This document shows, in pieces, positions 1 through 5,906 of a DNA stretch of 24,720 bases; position 1 is the stretch's first letter; each line of letters opens with the position of its first letter. The stretch comes from Pseudomonadota bacterium (GTDB taxonomy: Bacteria > Pseudomonadota > Alphaproteobacteria > Rhizobiales > Devosiaceae). A model generated the notes under the pieces. That model was not told the DNA's origin and did no database searches. It saw nothing but the letters and a program-made list of their open reading frames with translations. The position numbers and the translations under genes were made by a program. The stretch is taken from contig JAEYXQ010000131.1 of NCBI GenBank assembly GCA_023431205.1, positions 1 through 24,720 of the forward strand, written 5' to 3'.

Positions 1-128
1 CATCCGAACACCGAAAACAGGCCATCGGCCCATGGACCGATGCCTACAATCAGCAAAGACCCCACTCAGGCATCGGAGGGAGAACACCCTTCCAACGACT
101 GACGGACCTTCTTGGAAACGACACCTAG
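1..128 (+). pseudogene. 3' end of an integrase-core (IS481-like) transposase, cut by window edge
   Basis: The frame beginning at base 3 is open from the window edge to a TAG stop at 126-128. It encodes about 41 residues ending in ...YNQQRPHSGIGGRTPFQRL plus a short tail. A YN..RPH..L/IGG.TP..RL ending is typical of the C-terminus of DDE integrase-core transposases (rve_3; IS481 and related groups). Only this tail is visible, so it could be the end of an intact insertion sequence or a remnant. No terminal inverted repeat could be recognised between the stop codon and the next gene, which favours a remnant or an element whose end has decayed. Intactness and exact IS family cannot be judged from here. 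Confidence 0.6.
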
Positions 129-219
129 CCTCCCCCGCAGGCGGGGGAGGGACCAGGCCGGTGGGTGCCGAGGTGCCGCGGCAAACTCGACGCGGCTCCT
201 CCCCCGCTTGCGGGGGAGG
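129..219. repeat. Pair of identical-stem palindromes between convergent gene ends
   Basis: Two perfect 10-bp stem hairpins share the arms cctcccccgc / gcgggggagg. The first is at 129-150 with loop AG and the second at 198-219 with loop TT, 47 bp apart. They lie between the transposase stop and the stop codon of the minus-strand PadR gene. The second is followed by a G-rich gtgggtgggg tail. Neither has a T-tract, so they look like REP-like elements rather than canonical terminators, although they could act as bidirectional RNA-end stabilisers. Confidence 0.7.
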
Positions 220-238
220 TGGGTGGGGGCTATGCGGC

Positions 239-958
239 CTAAACGTCGACCTCGTCGTCGCCCAGCGCCTCGACCTCGCCGGCCGCCCGCGCCAGAATCT
301 CGGCCGCGCGGCGCTGCAGGTCCTCGTCGAAATGCCGCGCCTTGCGCAGCGCCTCCTTCACCGCGCGGCGGGCGTCGTTGAGCTCGGGCACCACGCCCTT
401 GATGTCGCGATCGCCACCGCCCGCTTCAGGGCTCCAGCCGGGCCCCATGCCACGGCGGCCGGCGCGGAAATCCTCGCGCTCGCCGCCCTCGCCGCCGAAC
501 GGCCAGTCGGCCTTGGCGAATTCGCGGAAGCGATTCATCTGCTCGCCGGCCTTGGCGAGGAAGTTGAGCGTCGTATCGATCGCCTCGCGGTTGTCGGCGA
601 GGTGCGAGCGGCCGCTGTCGGTGATGGTGTAGAACTTCTTGTTGCCGGTCGCCTCGGAAGTGACGTAGCCGGCCTCCTCGAGATAGGTCAGCGCCGGATA
701 AACGATCCCCGGGCTCGGCGAATAAAACCCCGCCGACCGGTCCTCGATCGCCTTGATCAGGTCATAGCCGTGCCGCGGCTGCTGCTCGATCAGGTAGAGC
801 GCCACCAGCCGCACGTCGCCGGCGGCCAGCATCCGCCCGATGCGGAAATTGCCGCCCCAGCCTTCGCCCTCGAGGCCCGAGGCAAACCGCCCCCAGCCGC
901 GTCGCGCCATCTGCTCCAGCCGGCGCCAGTTCGGCTCTCCATTGCGAAAGTCGGTCAT
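239..958 (-). CDS. PadR family transcriptional regulator
   Basis: This 239-residue protein has a PadR winged-helix domain at about residues 45-115: VRLVALYLIEQQPRHGYDLI, then the SPGIVYPALTYLEEAGYV wing and helix block, then KKFYTITDSGR. The N-terminal ~40 residues are rich in Gly, Trp and Arg. The C-terminal half (about 125-239) is charged and helical, as in PadR proteins that dimerise through C-terminal helices. PadR proteins usually repress neighbouring detoxification or efflux genes and often themselves. No such target is adjacent here, so its regulon is unknown. The start at 958 is chosen because AGGAGA lies 7 nt upstream; an in-frame ATG at 991 lacks a ribosome binding site. The family call is secure and the function beyond it is open. 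Confidence 0.9.
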   Translation of the reverse strand: MTDFRNGEPNWRRLEQMARRGWGRFASGLEGEGWGGNFRIGRMLAAGDVRLVALYLIEQQPRHGYDLIKAIEDRSAGFYSPSPGIVYPALTYLEEAGYVTSEATGNKKFYTITDSGRSHLADNREAIDTTLNFLAKAGEQMNRFREFAKADWPFGGEGGEREDFRAGRRGMGPGWSPEAGGGDRDIKGVVPELNDARRAVKEALRKARHFDEDLQRRAAEILARAAGEVEALGDDEVDV

Positions 959-1020
959 GACCAGGTCTCCTGTGGTGCGCCACTGCGCCATTGGATCAGG
1001 AGGTCGGCACGCGAGAGAAC

Positions 1021-1042
1021 AGTTTCAAGATATATCATAAGA
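1021..1042 (-). promoter_or_regulatory. Possible PadR autoregulatory site
   Basis: Upstream of the PadR gene lies an AT-rich island in otherwise GC-rich DNA. On the minus strand it reads tatgatatatcttgaaact. It contains the 8-bp palindrome GATATATC (1029-1036) and an ATATCTTGAAA core of the kind seen at PadR-type operators in alphaproteobacteria. A TATGAT-like -10 overlaps it, but no convincing -35 was found. The assignment as operator is inference. Confidence 0.3.
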
Positions 1043-1101
1043 AGAATCGCGTGAGAGCCGGGGGCGGCGACCCCATCGAAGGCCGAGGTCGGCACCGCGC
1101 A

Positions 1102-1133
1102 CAAAACAAAACCGCCGGACTCGCGTCCGGCGG
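1102..1133 (-). terminator. Rho-independent terminator of the NDUFA9-like gene
   Basis: A perfect 9-bp stem (1112-1120 with 1125-1133, loop TCGC) is followed on the minus strand by ttttgttttg. It lies about 30 bp past the stop codon of the minus-strand gene ending at 1164. Confidence 0.85.
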
Positions 1134-1163
1134 CTTGAACTCTTTGCAACCTGGCTCGCGCCC

Positions 1164-2141
1164 TTACGGCCGCACGCCCTCAGCGTCCGTAGCCGGCCGG
1201 TCGAACTCGCCATGCGGGCGGAAGCGCCACAGATAGGTCGGCAGGATGGTGCCCATGGCCACCGGCGGAATGCCGAAGCCCGAAAGCGTCCGCTTGTCCT
1301 TGGCTGCCGCCTCGGAGACGACATTGTCGACCTGCAGCAGCCGCACCTGGTCGGTGGTGATCGGCGCGCCCGGCATCATCGAGATCAGTCGCGCCAATGG
1401 CGTCGGCACCGGCAGCAACGGGCGGTTGCGCCCGCTTTCCTTCAGGATCAGCGACAGGAGCTCGCGATGGGTCACCACCTCGGGTCCACCCAGTTCATAT
1501 ACGCGTCCGACCTTCACCGAGCCTTCCGCCGCCAGCGCGATCGCCTGCGCCACGTCGCCGACATAGACCGGCTGGAAACGGGTCTTGCCCCCGATCAGCG
1601 GCATCACCGGCAGGATGCGGGCGAACCCGGCCATCATGTTGAAGAAGCCATCGTCCTGCCCGAAGATCAGTGACGGACGCATGATCACGGCATCCGGGAA
1701 CGCCTCGCGCACCCGCGCCTCGCCATCGAGCTTGCTCCTGGCATAGCGGCTGACGTCGGCCGCAGCATCGACGCCAAGCGCCGACATGTGCACCAGCGAT
1801 GCCGCCCCGGCAGCGCGGGCCTCGCGGGCGACGGTGGCCGCACCGTCCACATGCACGGCTGCAAAGCTCTGCGGGCCGCTGTCCTTGCCGATGCCGACCA
1901 GGTTGATGACGATGTGGGCGCCCTCGACGGCCCGGCGCACCGACTCGGCATTGCGGATATTGGCCTGGATCGGATGGATCTGGCCGACATTGCCGAACAT
2001 GCGGGTGTGGATGGCCAGGTTCGGCCGCCGCACGGCAACGCGGATGCGATGACCGCGCCGCGCCAGTTCCTGCACCACTTGCGTGCCGACAAAGCCTCCG
2101 CCGCCGAAGATGGTGACAAGCTTTGACTGGTAGCGCTCCAT
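1164..2141 (-). CDS. Complex I NDUFA9 subunit family / SDR-type NAD(P)-binding protein
   Basis: This 325-residue protein is an atypical short-chain dehydrogenase-like nucleotide-binding protein of the group related to the accessory complex I subunit NDUFA9. The N-terminal Rossmann fold carries the dinucleotide loop GGGGFVG at residues 13-19 after a beta strand (KLVTIF). Further SDR-like marks are VINLVGIG, a VHMSALG strand end and SRYARSK with the Tyr-x3-Lys spacing of the family. The bacterial substrate is unknown; roles in quinone or lipid-linked redox chemistry are only inferred from the mitochondrial homologue. The ATG at 2141 has GGAG 7 nt upstream. It is transcribed divergently from the GFA gene and ends in a clear terminator, so it looks monocistronic. 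Confidence 0.85.
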   Translation of the reverse strand: MERYQSKLVTIFGGGGFVGTQVVQELARRGHRIRVAVRRPNLAIHTRMFGNVGQIHPIQANIRNAESVRRAVEGAHIVINLVGIGKDSGPQSFAAVHVDGAATVAREARAAGAASLVHMSALGVDAAADVSRYARSKLDGEARVREAFPDAVIMRPSLIFGQDDGFFNMMAGFARILPVMPLIGGKTRFQPVYVGDVAQAIALAAEGSVKVGRVYELGGPEVVTHRELLSLILKESGRNRPLLPVPTPLARLISMMPGAPITTDQVRLLQVDNVVSEAAAKDKRTLSGFGIPPVAMGTILPTYLWRFRPHGEFDRPATDAEGVRP

Positions 2142-2230
2142 GGACCGGCTCCGCTGCGATCGAGGGGGAATTGCCCCGCTTCTAGCGTAACGGCCTTGCC
2201 CCTGTCGAGGGTGCAGGCTGTCCCTCCGGC

Positions 2231-2259
2231 TTGACTCGCGATCGGTCGGTGTTCATGCT
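2231..2259 (+). promoter_or_regulatory. Candidate sigma70 promoter for the GFA gene
   Basis: TTGACT (2231-2236) is followed after 17 nt by CATGCT (2254-2259), about 20 nt before the GFA start codon. The -35 is good and the -10 is weak. Confidence 0.45.
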
Positions 2260-2280
2260 TCGTTCCAAAGGAGAGACGCC

Positions 2281-2643
2281 ATGCCCCAAACCCGTACCTA
2301 TCACGGCCAGTGTCACTGCGGCGCCGTCCGCTACACCGCCACCACCGACCTCGGCAGCCTGATGGACTGCAACTGCTCGCGCTGCCGGCGGCTCGGCTGG
2401 GTGATGCAGTCGGTCCCGGCGGAAAACTTCGAGCTTTTGTCCGGCGCCGACAAGCTGGTCGACTACCGCTTCAACAGCAACGCCATCCAGCACCTGTTCT
2501 GCCGCGACTGCGGCATCGAGTCCTTTGCCCGCGGTCAGGATCGCGAAGGCCGGCAACTGGTGATGATCAACGTCAACGCCCTTGATGACGCCCCCGCCAT
2601 CGACCGGACGACCATCATGCACTGGAACGGCGCCGAGGCCTGA
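2281..2643 (+). CDS. GFA / CENP-V family zinc protein
   Basis: This 120-residue single-domain protein belongs to the glutathione-dependent formaldehyde-activating enzyme (GFA) superfamily. The zinc ligands are easy to see: C11 and C13 in GQCHCGAVRY, C30/C32/C35 in DCNCSRC, and C74/C77 in FCRDCG. These match the structural and catalytic zinc sites of the beta-tent fold. Members bind small thiol adducts, but most have no proven activity and many are not formaldehyde enzymes, so a specific reaction is not claimed. The start is fixed by AAAGGAG 8 nt upstream. It is a single gene, divergent from the NDUFA9-like gene and followed by tRNA-Leu. Confidence 0.9.
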   Translation: MPQTRTYHGQCHCGAVRYTATTDLGSLMDCNCSRCRRLGWVMQSVPAENFELLSGADKLVDYRFNSNAIQHLFCRDCGIESFARGQDREGRQLVMINVNALDDAPAIDRTTIMHWNGAEA

Positions 2644-2677
2644 ATCACCGCTCTGGGGACAGCGGCGCGAAAGTCCG

Positions 2678-2706
2678 TTGACATCGTCCTGTCCTGCCCC
2701 TAGGAA
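2678..2706 (+). promoter_or_regulatory. Promoter of tRNA-Leu
   Basis: A perfect -35 TTGACA (2678-2683), a 17-nt spacer and TAGGAA (2701-2706) place a start site a few bases before the mature tRNA at 2717. Confidence 0.7.
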
Positions 2707-2716
2707 CACGCCCGTC

Positions 2717-2801
2717 GCCCAGATGGCGGAATTGGTAGACGCGCACGGTTCAGGTCCGTGTGCCGCAAGGCGTGAAGGTTCGAGTCCTTTTCTGGGCACC
2801 A
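2717..2801 (+). tRNA. tRNA-Leu (anticodon CAG)
   Basis: The acceptor stem GCCCAGA (2717-2723) pairs with TCTGGGC (2791-2797), followed by discriminator A and an encoded CCA (2799-2801). The anticodon arm is CACGG / TTCAGGT / CCGTG with CAG at 2751-2753, which reads CUG. The long variable arm expected of a class II tRNA and a GGTTCGAGTCC T-arm are present. It decodes the commonest Leu codon of a GC-rich genome. A consensus promoter lies upstream and a strong terminator directly follows, so it is a stand-alone unit. Confidence 0.97.
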
Positions 2802-2806
2802 TTTCC

Positions 2807-2851
2807 AAGGCGCCGGTCCTGACGCAAGTCACGACCGGCGCCTTTGTTTTT
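2807..2851 (+). terminator. Rho-independent terminator of tRNA-Leu
   Basis: Arms of 12 bp (AAGGCGCCGGTC at 2807-2818 and its complement at 2833-2844) enclose a 14-nt loop. They are followed by TTTGTTTTT. Confidence 0.93.
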
Positions 2852-2902
2852 GGCGCCGTTGCAAGCGCCTGCTCCGTCGTGGCTCGCCCCGGCGTGGCCT
2901 CT

Positions 2903-2938
2903 CATCCCTCCCATAGACCTCATCCCTCCCGTAGACCT
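2903..2938. repeat. Two tandem 18-bp units abutting a REP-like hairpin
   Basis: catccctccc-a-tagacct (2903-2920) is followed at once by catccctccc-g-tagacct (2921-2938), 17/18 identical. The tagacct end of each unit is the outer edge of the dispersed hairpin repeat that begins at 2932, so this looks like local duplication of a repeat boundary. Confidence 0.75.
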
Positions 2939-3018
2939 CACGGTGAGCTTGTCGAACCACGAGGTCGGTAACACAGTGGCCGCGACCTCCTCCTTCGACG
3001 GGCTCAGGATGAGGTCTA
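2932..3018. repeat. REP-like hairpin pair in inverted orientation (REPIN-like)
   Basis: This is a forward copy (2932-2966, variant with arms ...GGT/ACC...) and a reverse copy (2983-3018, variant with arms ...CCT/AGG...) of the dispersed hairpin repeat. They are separated by about 16 bp and face each other. Each copy begins or ends with tagacctca / tgaggtcta and has a loop close to GAGCTTGTCGA. The pair sits between the tRNA terminator and the 3' end of the GH3 gene. It is the best example in the window of a nuclease-free pair of the hairpins that end the GIY-YIG unit at 13185-13544. Confidence 0.85.
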
Positions 3019-3054
3019 TGCACTTTCAGCGCGCCACTACCCGGCCGCTCCCCG

Positions 3055-4725
3055 CTAATACCGCCCCTGCTCACTCCCCACGAACGGGTCCACCGGGCTC
3101 GTGCCCACAAACGGCGCCCGCCCCAGCAACGCTTCCAGCACCGCCGCCTGCATTTCTTCGCTCGAGCCATAGGCGTTGATGTAGGCCGGTACCCGCGGCG
3201 CGTCGTGGAGGTAGTAGGAAAAGCCCAGCGACACCATCACCGTCGGCACCTGGTGCCACAGTCGCGCCATGGCGCCGAACACCGAGCCGGTCAGCCGCCG
3301 CCAGTCGAGGAAGATGCGGCCGCGCGTCATAAGTGTTTCTTCCGCCAGCAGGTACAGCACCAGGTCGTAGTCGCGCGGATTGGCCATGGTGCCGGGTTCG
3401 TGCACCGTCACCTCGAAGCCTTCCGCCCTCAGGCGCTCGGGCAGGCTCAGCGGAATCGGCTGCGGCACGAAGGGCATGATCGCCCCGGTGGAATAGACCA
3501 GCACCCGGCGATGCCGCTCCGGCGACAGTGGAAGGATGTTGCCCACGTCCTTGACCAGCGTCGGCACCCGCGCCGTGACGGCCCGCGCGGTGGCGCGGCT
3601 GGCCTCGGTGCCCACCTTGGCTCGCGCTGATTCGAGCGTCGGCACCGGCCGGTCGCGATGGAGGCCCAGCGCCGCCTTGATCGCCAGCACGCGGGTCACC
3701 GCCTCGTCGACCCGCTCCTGCGACAGCCGGCCGTCGGCGACTGCCCGCACCAGGTGCATCAGATCGACTTCCGGATCGTTCGAGAACAGGATCACGTCGC
3801 AGCCGGCGATCACCAGTTCCGGCACCGTCACCTCGCGCGGACCCCAGTCGCCCAGGCCCGCCATCGCGGTGGCGTCGGAGACGATCAGCCCGTTGAAGCC
3901 GAGCCGGTTCCGCAACAGTTCGGTGGTCAGCAGCGGGCTGACCGAAGCCGGCCGGAACGCCTCGGCGCCGGCCTCCGGATCGAGCGAGCGCACGAAAGCA
4001 GGGAAGGCGATGTGAGCCGACATGACGCTCATCACCCCCTCGGCGATGGCGCGGCGGTAGAGCCGGCCGAAGCTGTTTTCCCACTGCTCCAGGGTCAGAG
4101 GGTTGACGGTGGTGACAAGGTGCTGGTCGCGGTCGTCATAGCCTTCGCCGGGCCAGTGCTTCACCGTCGCGGCCACGCCCCGGCGCTGGAAGGCTTCGAT
4201 CTGCGCCATGGCATGGCGCTCGATCCGATCGACGTCGCTGCCATAGGAGCGGGTGCCCACAATGGCACTCTGCCAGGCGGCGTTGATGTCGATGACCGGG
4301 GTGAAGCTCCAGTTGAGGCCGACGGCGGTGGCTTCCTCGGCCATGATGGTGGCGATCGCGGTGGTTGCCTCGACGTCATCGACCGCGGCCAGGCCCAGCG
4401 GGTTCGGCACTTCCGTGCCAAAGGCCAGACTCATGCGGCTGCCTTCGAGGTCGGCGCTGACCAGAAGGGGCAGCGTGGTGGCCGCCGACGCCTGCCGGAT
4501 CAGCTCCACCTCTTGTTCGAGATCGGTGCCATAGAAGCGGGTGATGCCGCCGGGGCGGAAATTGCGGACCAGTTGCACTGTCGCATCCGGGTCGCCGCGC
4601 GAGATCAAGACGAAGAGCTGGGCCAGCTTGTCGCGCGGCGCCAGCGAGTCGCGGGTAGTGTGGACCCACTGCATCGCCGCCTCGTCCAGATTGAACGGCG
4701 CGGCGGCGAGATCGATGTGTTGCAA
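3055..4725 (-). CDS. Glycoside hydrolase family 3, NagZ-like, two-domain
   Basis: This 556-residue cytoplasmic-looking enzyme (no signal peptide) has a GH3 TIM-barrel at about 25-350 and a C-terminal alpha/beta domain at about 385-540. Visible motifs are LLVSADLEGSR (87-97), KHWPGEG (189-195), the Asp-x-His dyad D200-H202 and the nucleophile D284 in GLIVSDATAM. The Lys-His plus Asp-x-His loop is the mark of beta-N-acetylglucosaminidases of the NagZ type, where that His replaces the usual acid/base glutamate. NagZ removes GlcNAc from muropeptide sugars. At 556 residues it is longer than single-domain NagZ (about 340) and resembles the two-domain Gram-positive type. The start is TTG at 4725, supported by GGGAGGG 8 nt upstream; an internal ATG at residue 18 has only a weak GAGG. 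It lies 61 bp after the CPPC thioredoxin on the same strand and may be co-transcribed. The exact substrate is inferred. Confidence 0.85.
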   Translation of the reverse strand: MQHIDLAAAPFNLDEAAMQWVHTTRDSLAPRDKLAQLFVLISRGDPDATVQLVRNFRPGGITRFYGTDLEQEVELIRQASAATTLPLLVSADLEGSRMSLAFGTEVPNPLGLAAVDDVEATTAIATIMAEEATAVGLNWSFTPVIDINAAWQSAIVGTRSYGSDVDRIERHAMAQIEAFQRRGVAATVKHWPGEGYDDRDQHLVTTVNPLTLEQWENSFGRLYRRAIAEGVMSVMSAHIAFPAFVRSLDPEAGAEAFRPASVSPLLTTELLRNRLGFNGLIVSDATAMAGLGDWGPREVTVPELVIAGCDVILFSNDPEVDLMHLVRAVADGRLSQERVDEAVTRVLAIKAALGLHRDRPVPTLESARAKVGTEASRATARAVTARVPTLVKDVGNILPLSPERHRRVLVYSTGAIMPFVPQPIPLSLPERLRAEGFEVTVHEPGTMANPRDYDLVLYLLAEETLMTRGRIFLDWRRLTGSVFGAMARLWHQVPTVMVSLGFSYYLHDAPRVPAYINAYGSSEEMQAAVLEALLGRAPFVGTSPVDPFVGSEQGRY

Positions 4726-4786
4726 GGCTTTGGCCCTCCCGGTTTTTCTCCGCCATAGCAGAACCGGGGGGCAAAAACAGGGCCCC

Positions 4787-5110
4787 TCAGGCGGCCACCG
4801 TCTCCAGCCATTTGACCAGTTGCGCCCGCGACTGGCCGGCGCCGACCTTGAGGTCCACTGGCTGGCCGTTGCGGAACACGATCAGCGTCGGCATGGAGCG
4901 GACATTGTAGGACACGGTGGTTGCCGGGTTGCTGTCGACGTCGAGCTTGACAATCTTGACCGTGTCCTGGAGTTCGGCAGCCAGCGCATCGATGGTCGGC
5001 GACATGGCCACGCAGGGCGGGCACCACTCGGCCCAGAAATCCACCAGCACCGGCCGGTCGGATTGAAGCACTTCCGCGGTGAAATCGCTGTCGGTGACAT
5101 GCTGCGCCAT
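4787..5110 (-). CDS. Thioredoxin with CPPC active site
   Basis: This 107-residue thioredoxin-fold protein has the active-site segment DFWAEWCPPC (C30 and C33) and cis-proline P74 in RSMPT. It aligns without gaps to the CGPC thioredoxin encoded 400 bp away (same length, same Cys and Pro positions), so the two are likely paralogues. A CPPC dipeptide is uncommon in thioredoxins and is expected to shift the redox potential compared with CGPC; the direction is not claimed here. There is no signal peptide, so it is cytoplasmic. The start at 5110 is fixed by AAAGGAGA 7 nt upstream. A longer in-frame start at 5215 would be translated from repeat DNA and is rejected. The promoter with direct repeats at 5124-5167 suggests regulated expression. 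Confidence 0.92.
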   Translation of the reverse strand: MAQHVTDSDFTAEVLQSDRPVLVDFWAEWCPPCVAMSPTIDALAAELQDTVKIVKLDVDSNPATTVSYNVRSMPTLIVFRNGQPVDLKVGAGQSRAQLVKWLETVAA

Positions 5111-5123
5111 GTGAGTCTCTCCT

Positions 5124-5167
5124 TTGCAAGAAGATACTACATGGTGACGAACGAGTGCAGCAAGATA
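5124..5167 (-). promoter_or_regulatory. Promoter with two direct repeats upstream of the CPPC thioredoxin
   Basis: On the minus strand TTGCTG (5157-5162) and TAGTAT (5133-5138) are 18 nt apart and form a plausible promoter. The plus-strand 13-mers tgcaagaagatac (5124-5136) and tgcagcaagatac (5155-5167) are near-identical direct repeats 31 bp apart, about three helical turns. One covers the -10 and the other the -35. That is the layout of a repressor site, possibly of the HxlR type that often guards redox genes. The regulator's identity is inference. Confidence 0.5.
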
Positions 5168-5197
5168 CCATATGTTGTTCAAAGCCGCCGTGGCGGC

Positions 5198-5232
5198 GAC
5201 CTCGTCCTTCGACAAGCTCAGGATGAGGTCTA
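5198..5232 (-). repeat. REP-like hairpin, CCT/AGG variant, reverse
   Basis: Single copy of the dispersed 35-bp hairpin, running from gacctcgtcctt through aagctcagga to tgaggtcta. It is identical over this span to the right end of the GIY-YIG unit (13508-13542). It lies upstream of the CPPC thioredoxin promoter. Confidence 0.85.
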
Positions 5233-5291
5233 TGAGGCTGCAACAGGGTAGTTAGCGGGGTTCTCCGTGCCTCCGCAGGCCCAGTCCTCCC

Positions 5292-5326
5292 TAGACCTCA
5301 TGGTGAGCCTGTCGAACCACCGGGTC
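5292..5326 (+). repeat. REP-like hairpin, GGT/ACC variant, forward
   Basis: Single copy of the other arm variant (tagacctcatggt ... accaccgggtc). The right arm carries a substitution in the outer stem. It points away from the copy at 5198-5232, so the two are not a facing pair. Confidence 0.8.
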
Positions 5327-5375
5327 GGTGACACCGGCCCTCAAGCGCACATCCGCAGCAACCCCCGCCCACCGG

Positions 5376-5431
5376 CCCCCTCTCCCCTTGCGGGAGACGG
5401 TGGATCGGGCGCAGCCCGAGACGGGTGAGCG
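5376..5431. repeat. Dispersed GC-rich repeat of a type common in Rhizobiales
   Basis: The ccctctccccttgcgggag ... gtggatcgggcgcagcccgag ... acgggtgag pattern matches a mosaic repeat widespread between genes of Rhizobiales. It contains two short palindromes (ctcccc-ttg-cgggag and tcgggc-gca-gcccga). No other copy is seen in this window. Confidence 0.55.
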
Positions 5432-5443
5432 GTCCTCCCTCCC

Positions 5444-5477
5444 AAACAAAAAACACCGCCGGATCGCTCCGGCGGTG
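5444..5477 (-). terminator. Rho-independent terminator of trxA
   Basis: The stem caccgccgga / tccggcggtg (5454-5463 with 5468-5477, loop TCGC) is followed on the minus strand by a T-rich tract (plus-strand A-tract 5444-5453). It begins 27 bp past the trxA stop. Confidence 0.9.
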
Positions 5478-5503
5478 CCATGTATCTCGATACCGAGAAG
5501 GAA

Positions 5504-5827
5504 CTACGCGGCGTGGCCCTCGAGCCACTTGCTCAGCCCGGCCTTGGGGGTGCCGGCGCCGATCTTCATGTCGGCGGCTTCCCCACCCTTGAACAGGATC
5601 ATGGTGGGGATGGAGCGTACGCCGTACTGGGCGGTGATCGCGGGGTTCTCGTCAACGTTGAGCTTGACGATCTTCACCTTGCCGGCGAGTTCGGAACTCA
5701 GTTCCTCGAGCACGGGGGCGATCGCCCGGCAGGGCCCGCACCATTCCGCCCAGAAATCCACCAGCACGGGTTCCTTGCTGTTGAGTACTTCCTCGCCGAA
5801 GGTGGCGTCGGAAACCTGTTTGGTCAT
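5504..5827 (-). CDS. trxA: Thioredoxin TrxA
   Basis: This 107-residue classical thioredoxin has active site DFWAEWCGPC (C30, C33), the KLNVDENP strand-turn and cis-proline P74 in RSIPT. It reduces disulfides of cytoplasmic proteins and is itself reduced by thioredoxin reductase, which is not in the window. The ATG at 5827 has AAAGG about 11 nt upstream. It is the last gene of the murU-addB-addA-trxA block, 79 bp after addA, and is followed by a strong terminator. addA next to trxA is a conserved arrangement in alphaproteobacteria, which supports the assignment. A CPPC paralogue lies downstream. Confidence 0.96.
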   Translation of the reverse strand: MTKQVSDATFGEEVLNSKEPVLVDFWAEWCGPCRAIAPVLEELSSELAGKVKIVKLNVDENPAITAQYGVRSIPTMILFKGGEAADMKIGAGTPKAGLSKWLEGHAA

Positions 5828-5906
5828 GTCGATTATTGCCTTTGATTGAAGCGGCGGGTCTTGTGTCCGTTAAGCTGGTGCGTGTCCAGCCTTGCGGCAA
5901 GACAGG

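Larger units (their letters stand above)
5111..5503. other. Gene-free 393-bp gap between two thioredoxin genes
   Basis: The gap holds, from left to right: the promoter and direct-repeat operator of the CPPC thioredoxin; a reverse REP-like hairpin (5198-5232); a forward hairpin of the other variant (5292-5326); a different GC-rich dispersed repeat (5376-5431); and the trxA terminator (5444-5477). No coding frame with a ribosome binding site was seen. Confidence 0.75.

Noticed and set aside
2182..2832. Minus-strand frame across the GFA gene and tRNA-Leu
   Set aside because: It runs through a clear tRNA and is antisense to a zinc protein with conserved cysteines.
4787..5215. Longer CPPC thioredoxin with a 35-residue N-terminal extension
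   Set aside because: The extra residues are translated from a REP-like hairpin and promoter DNA; a strong SD precedes the ATG at 5110.
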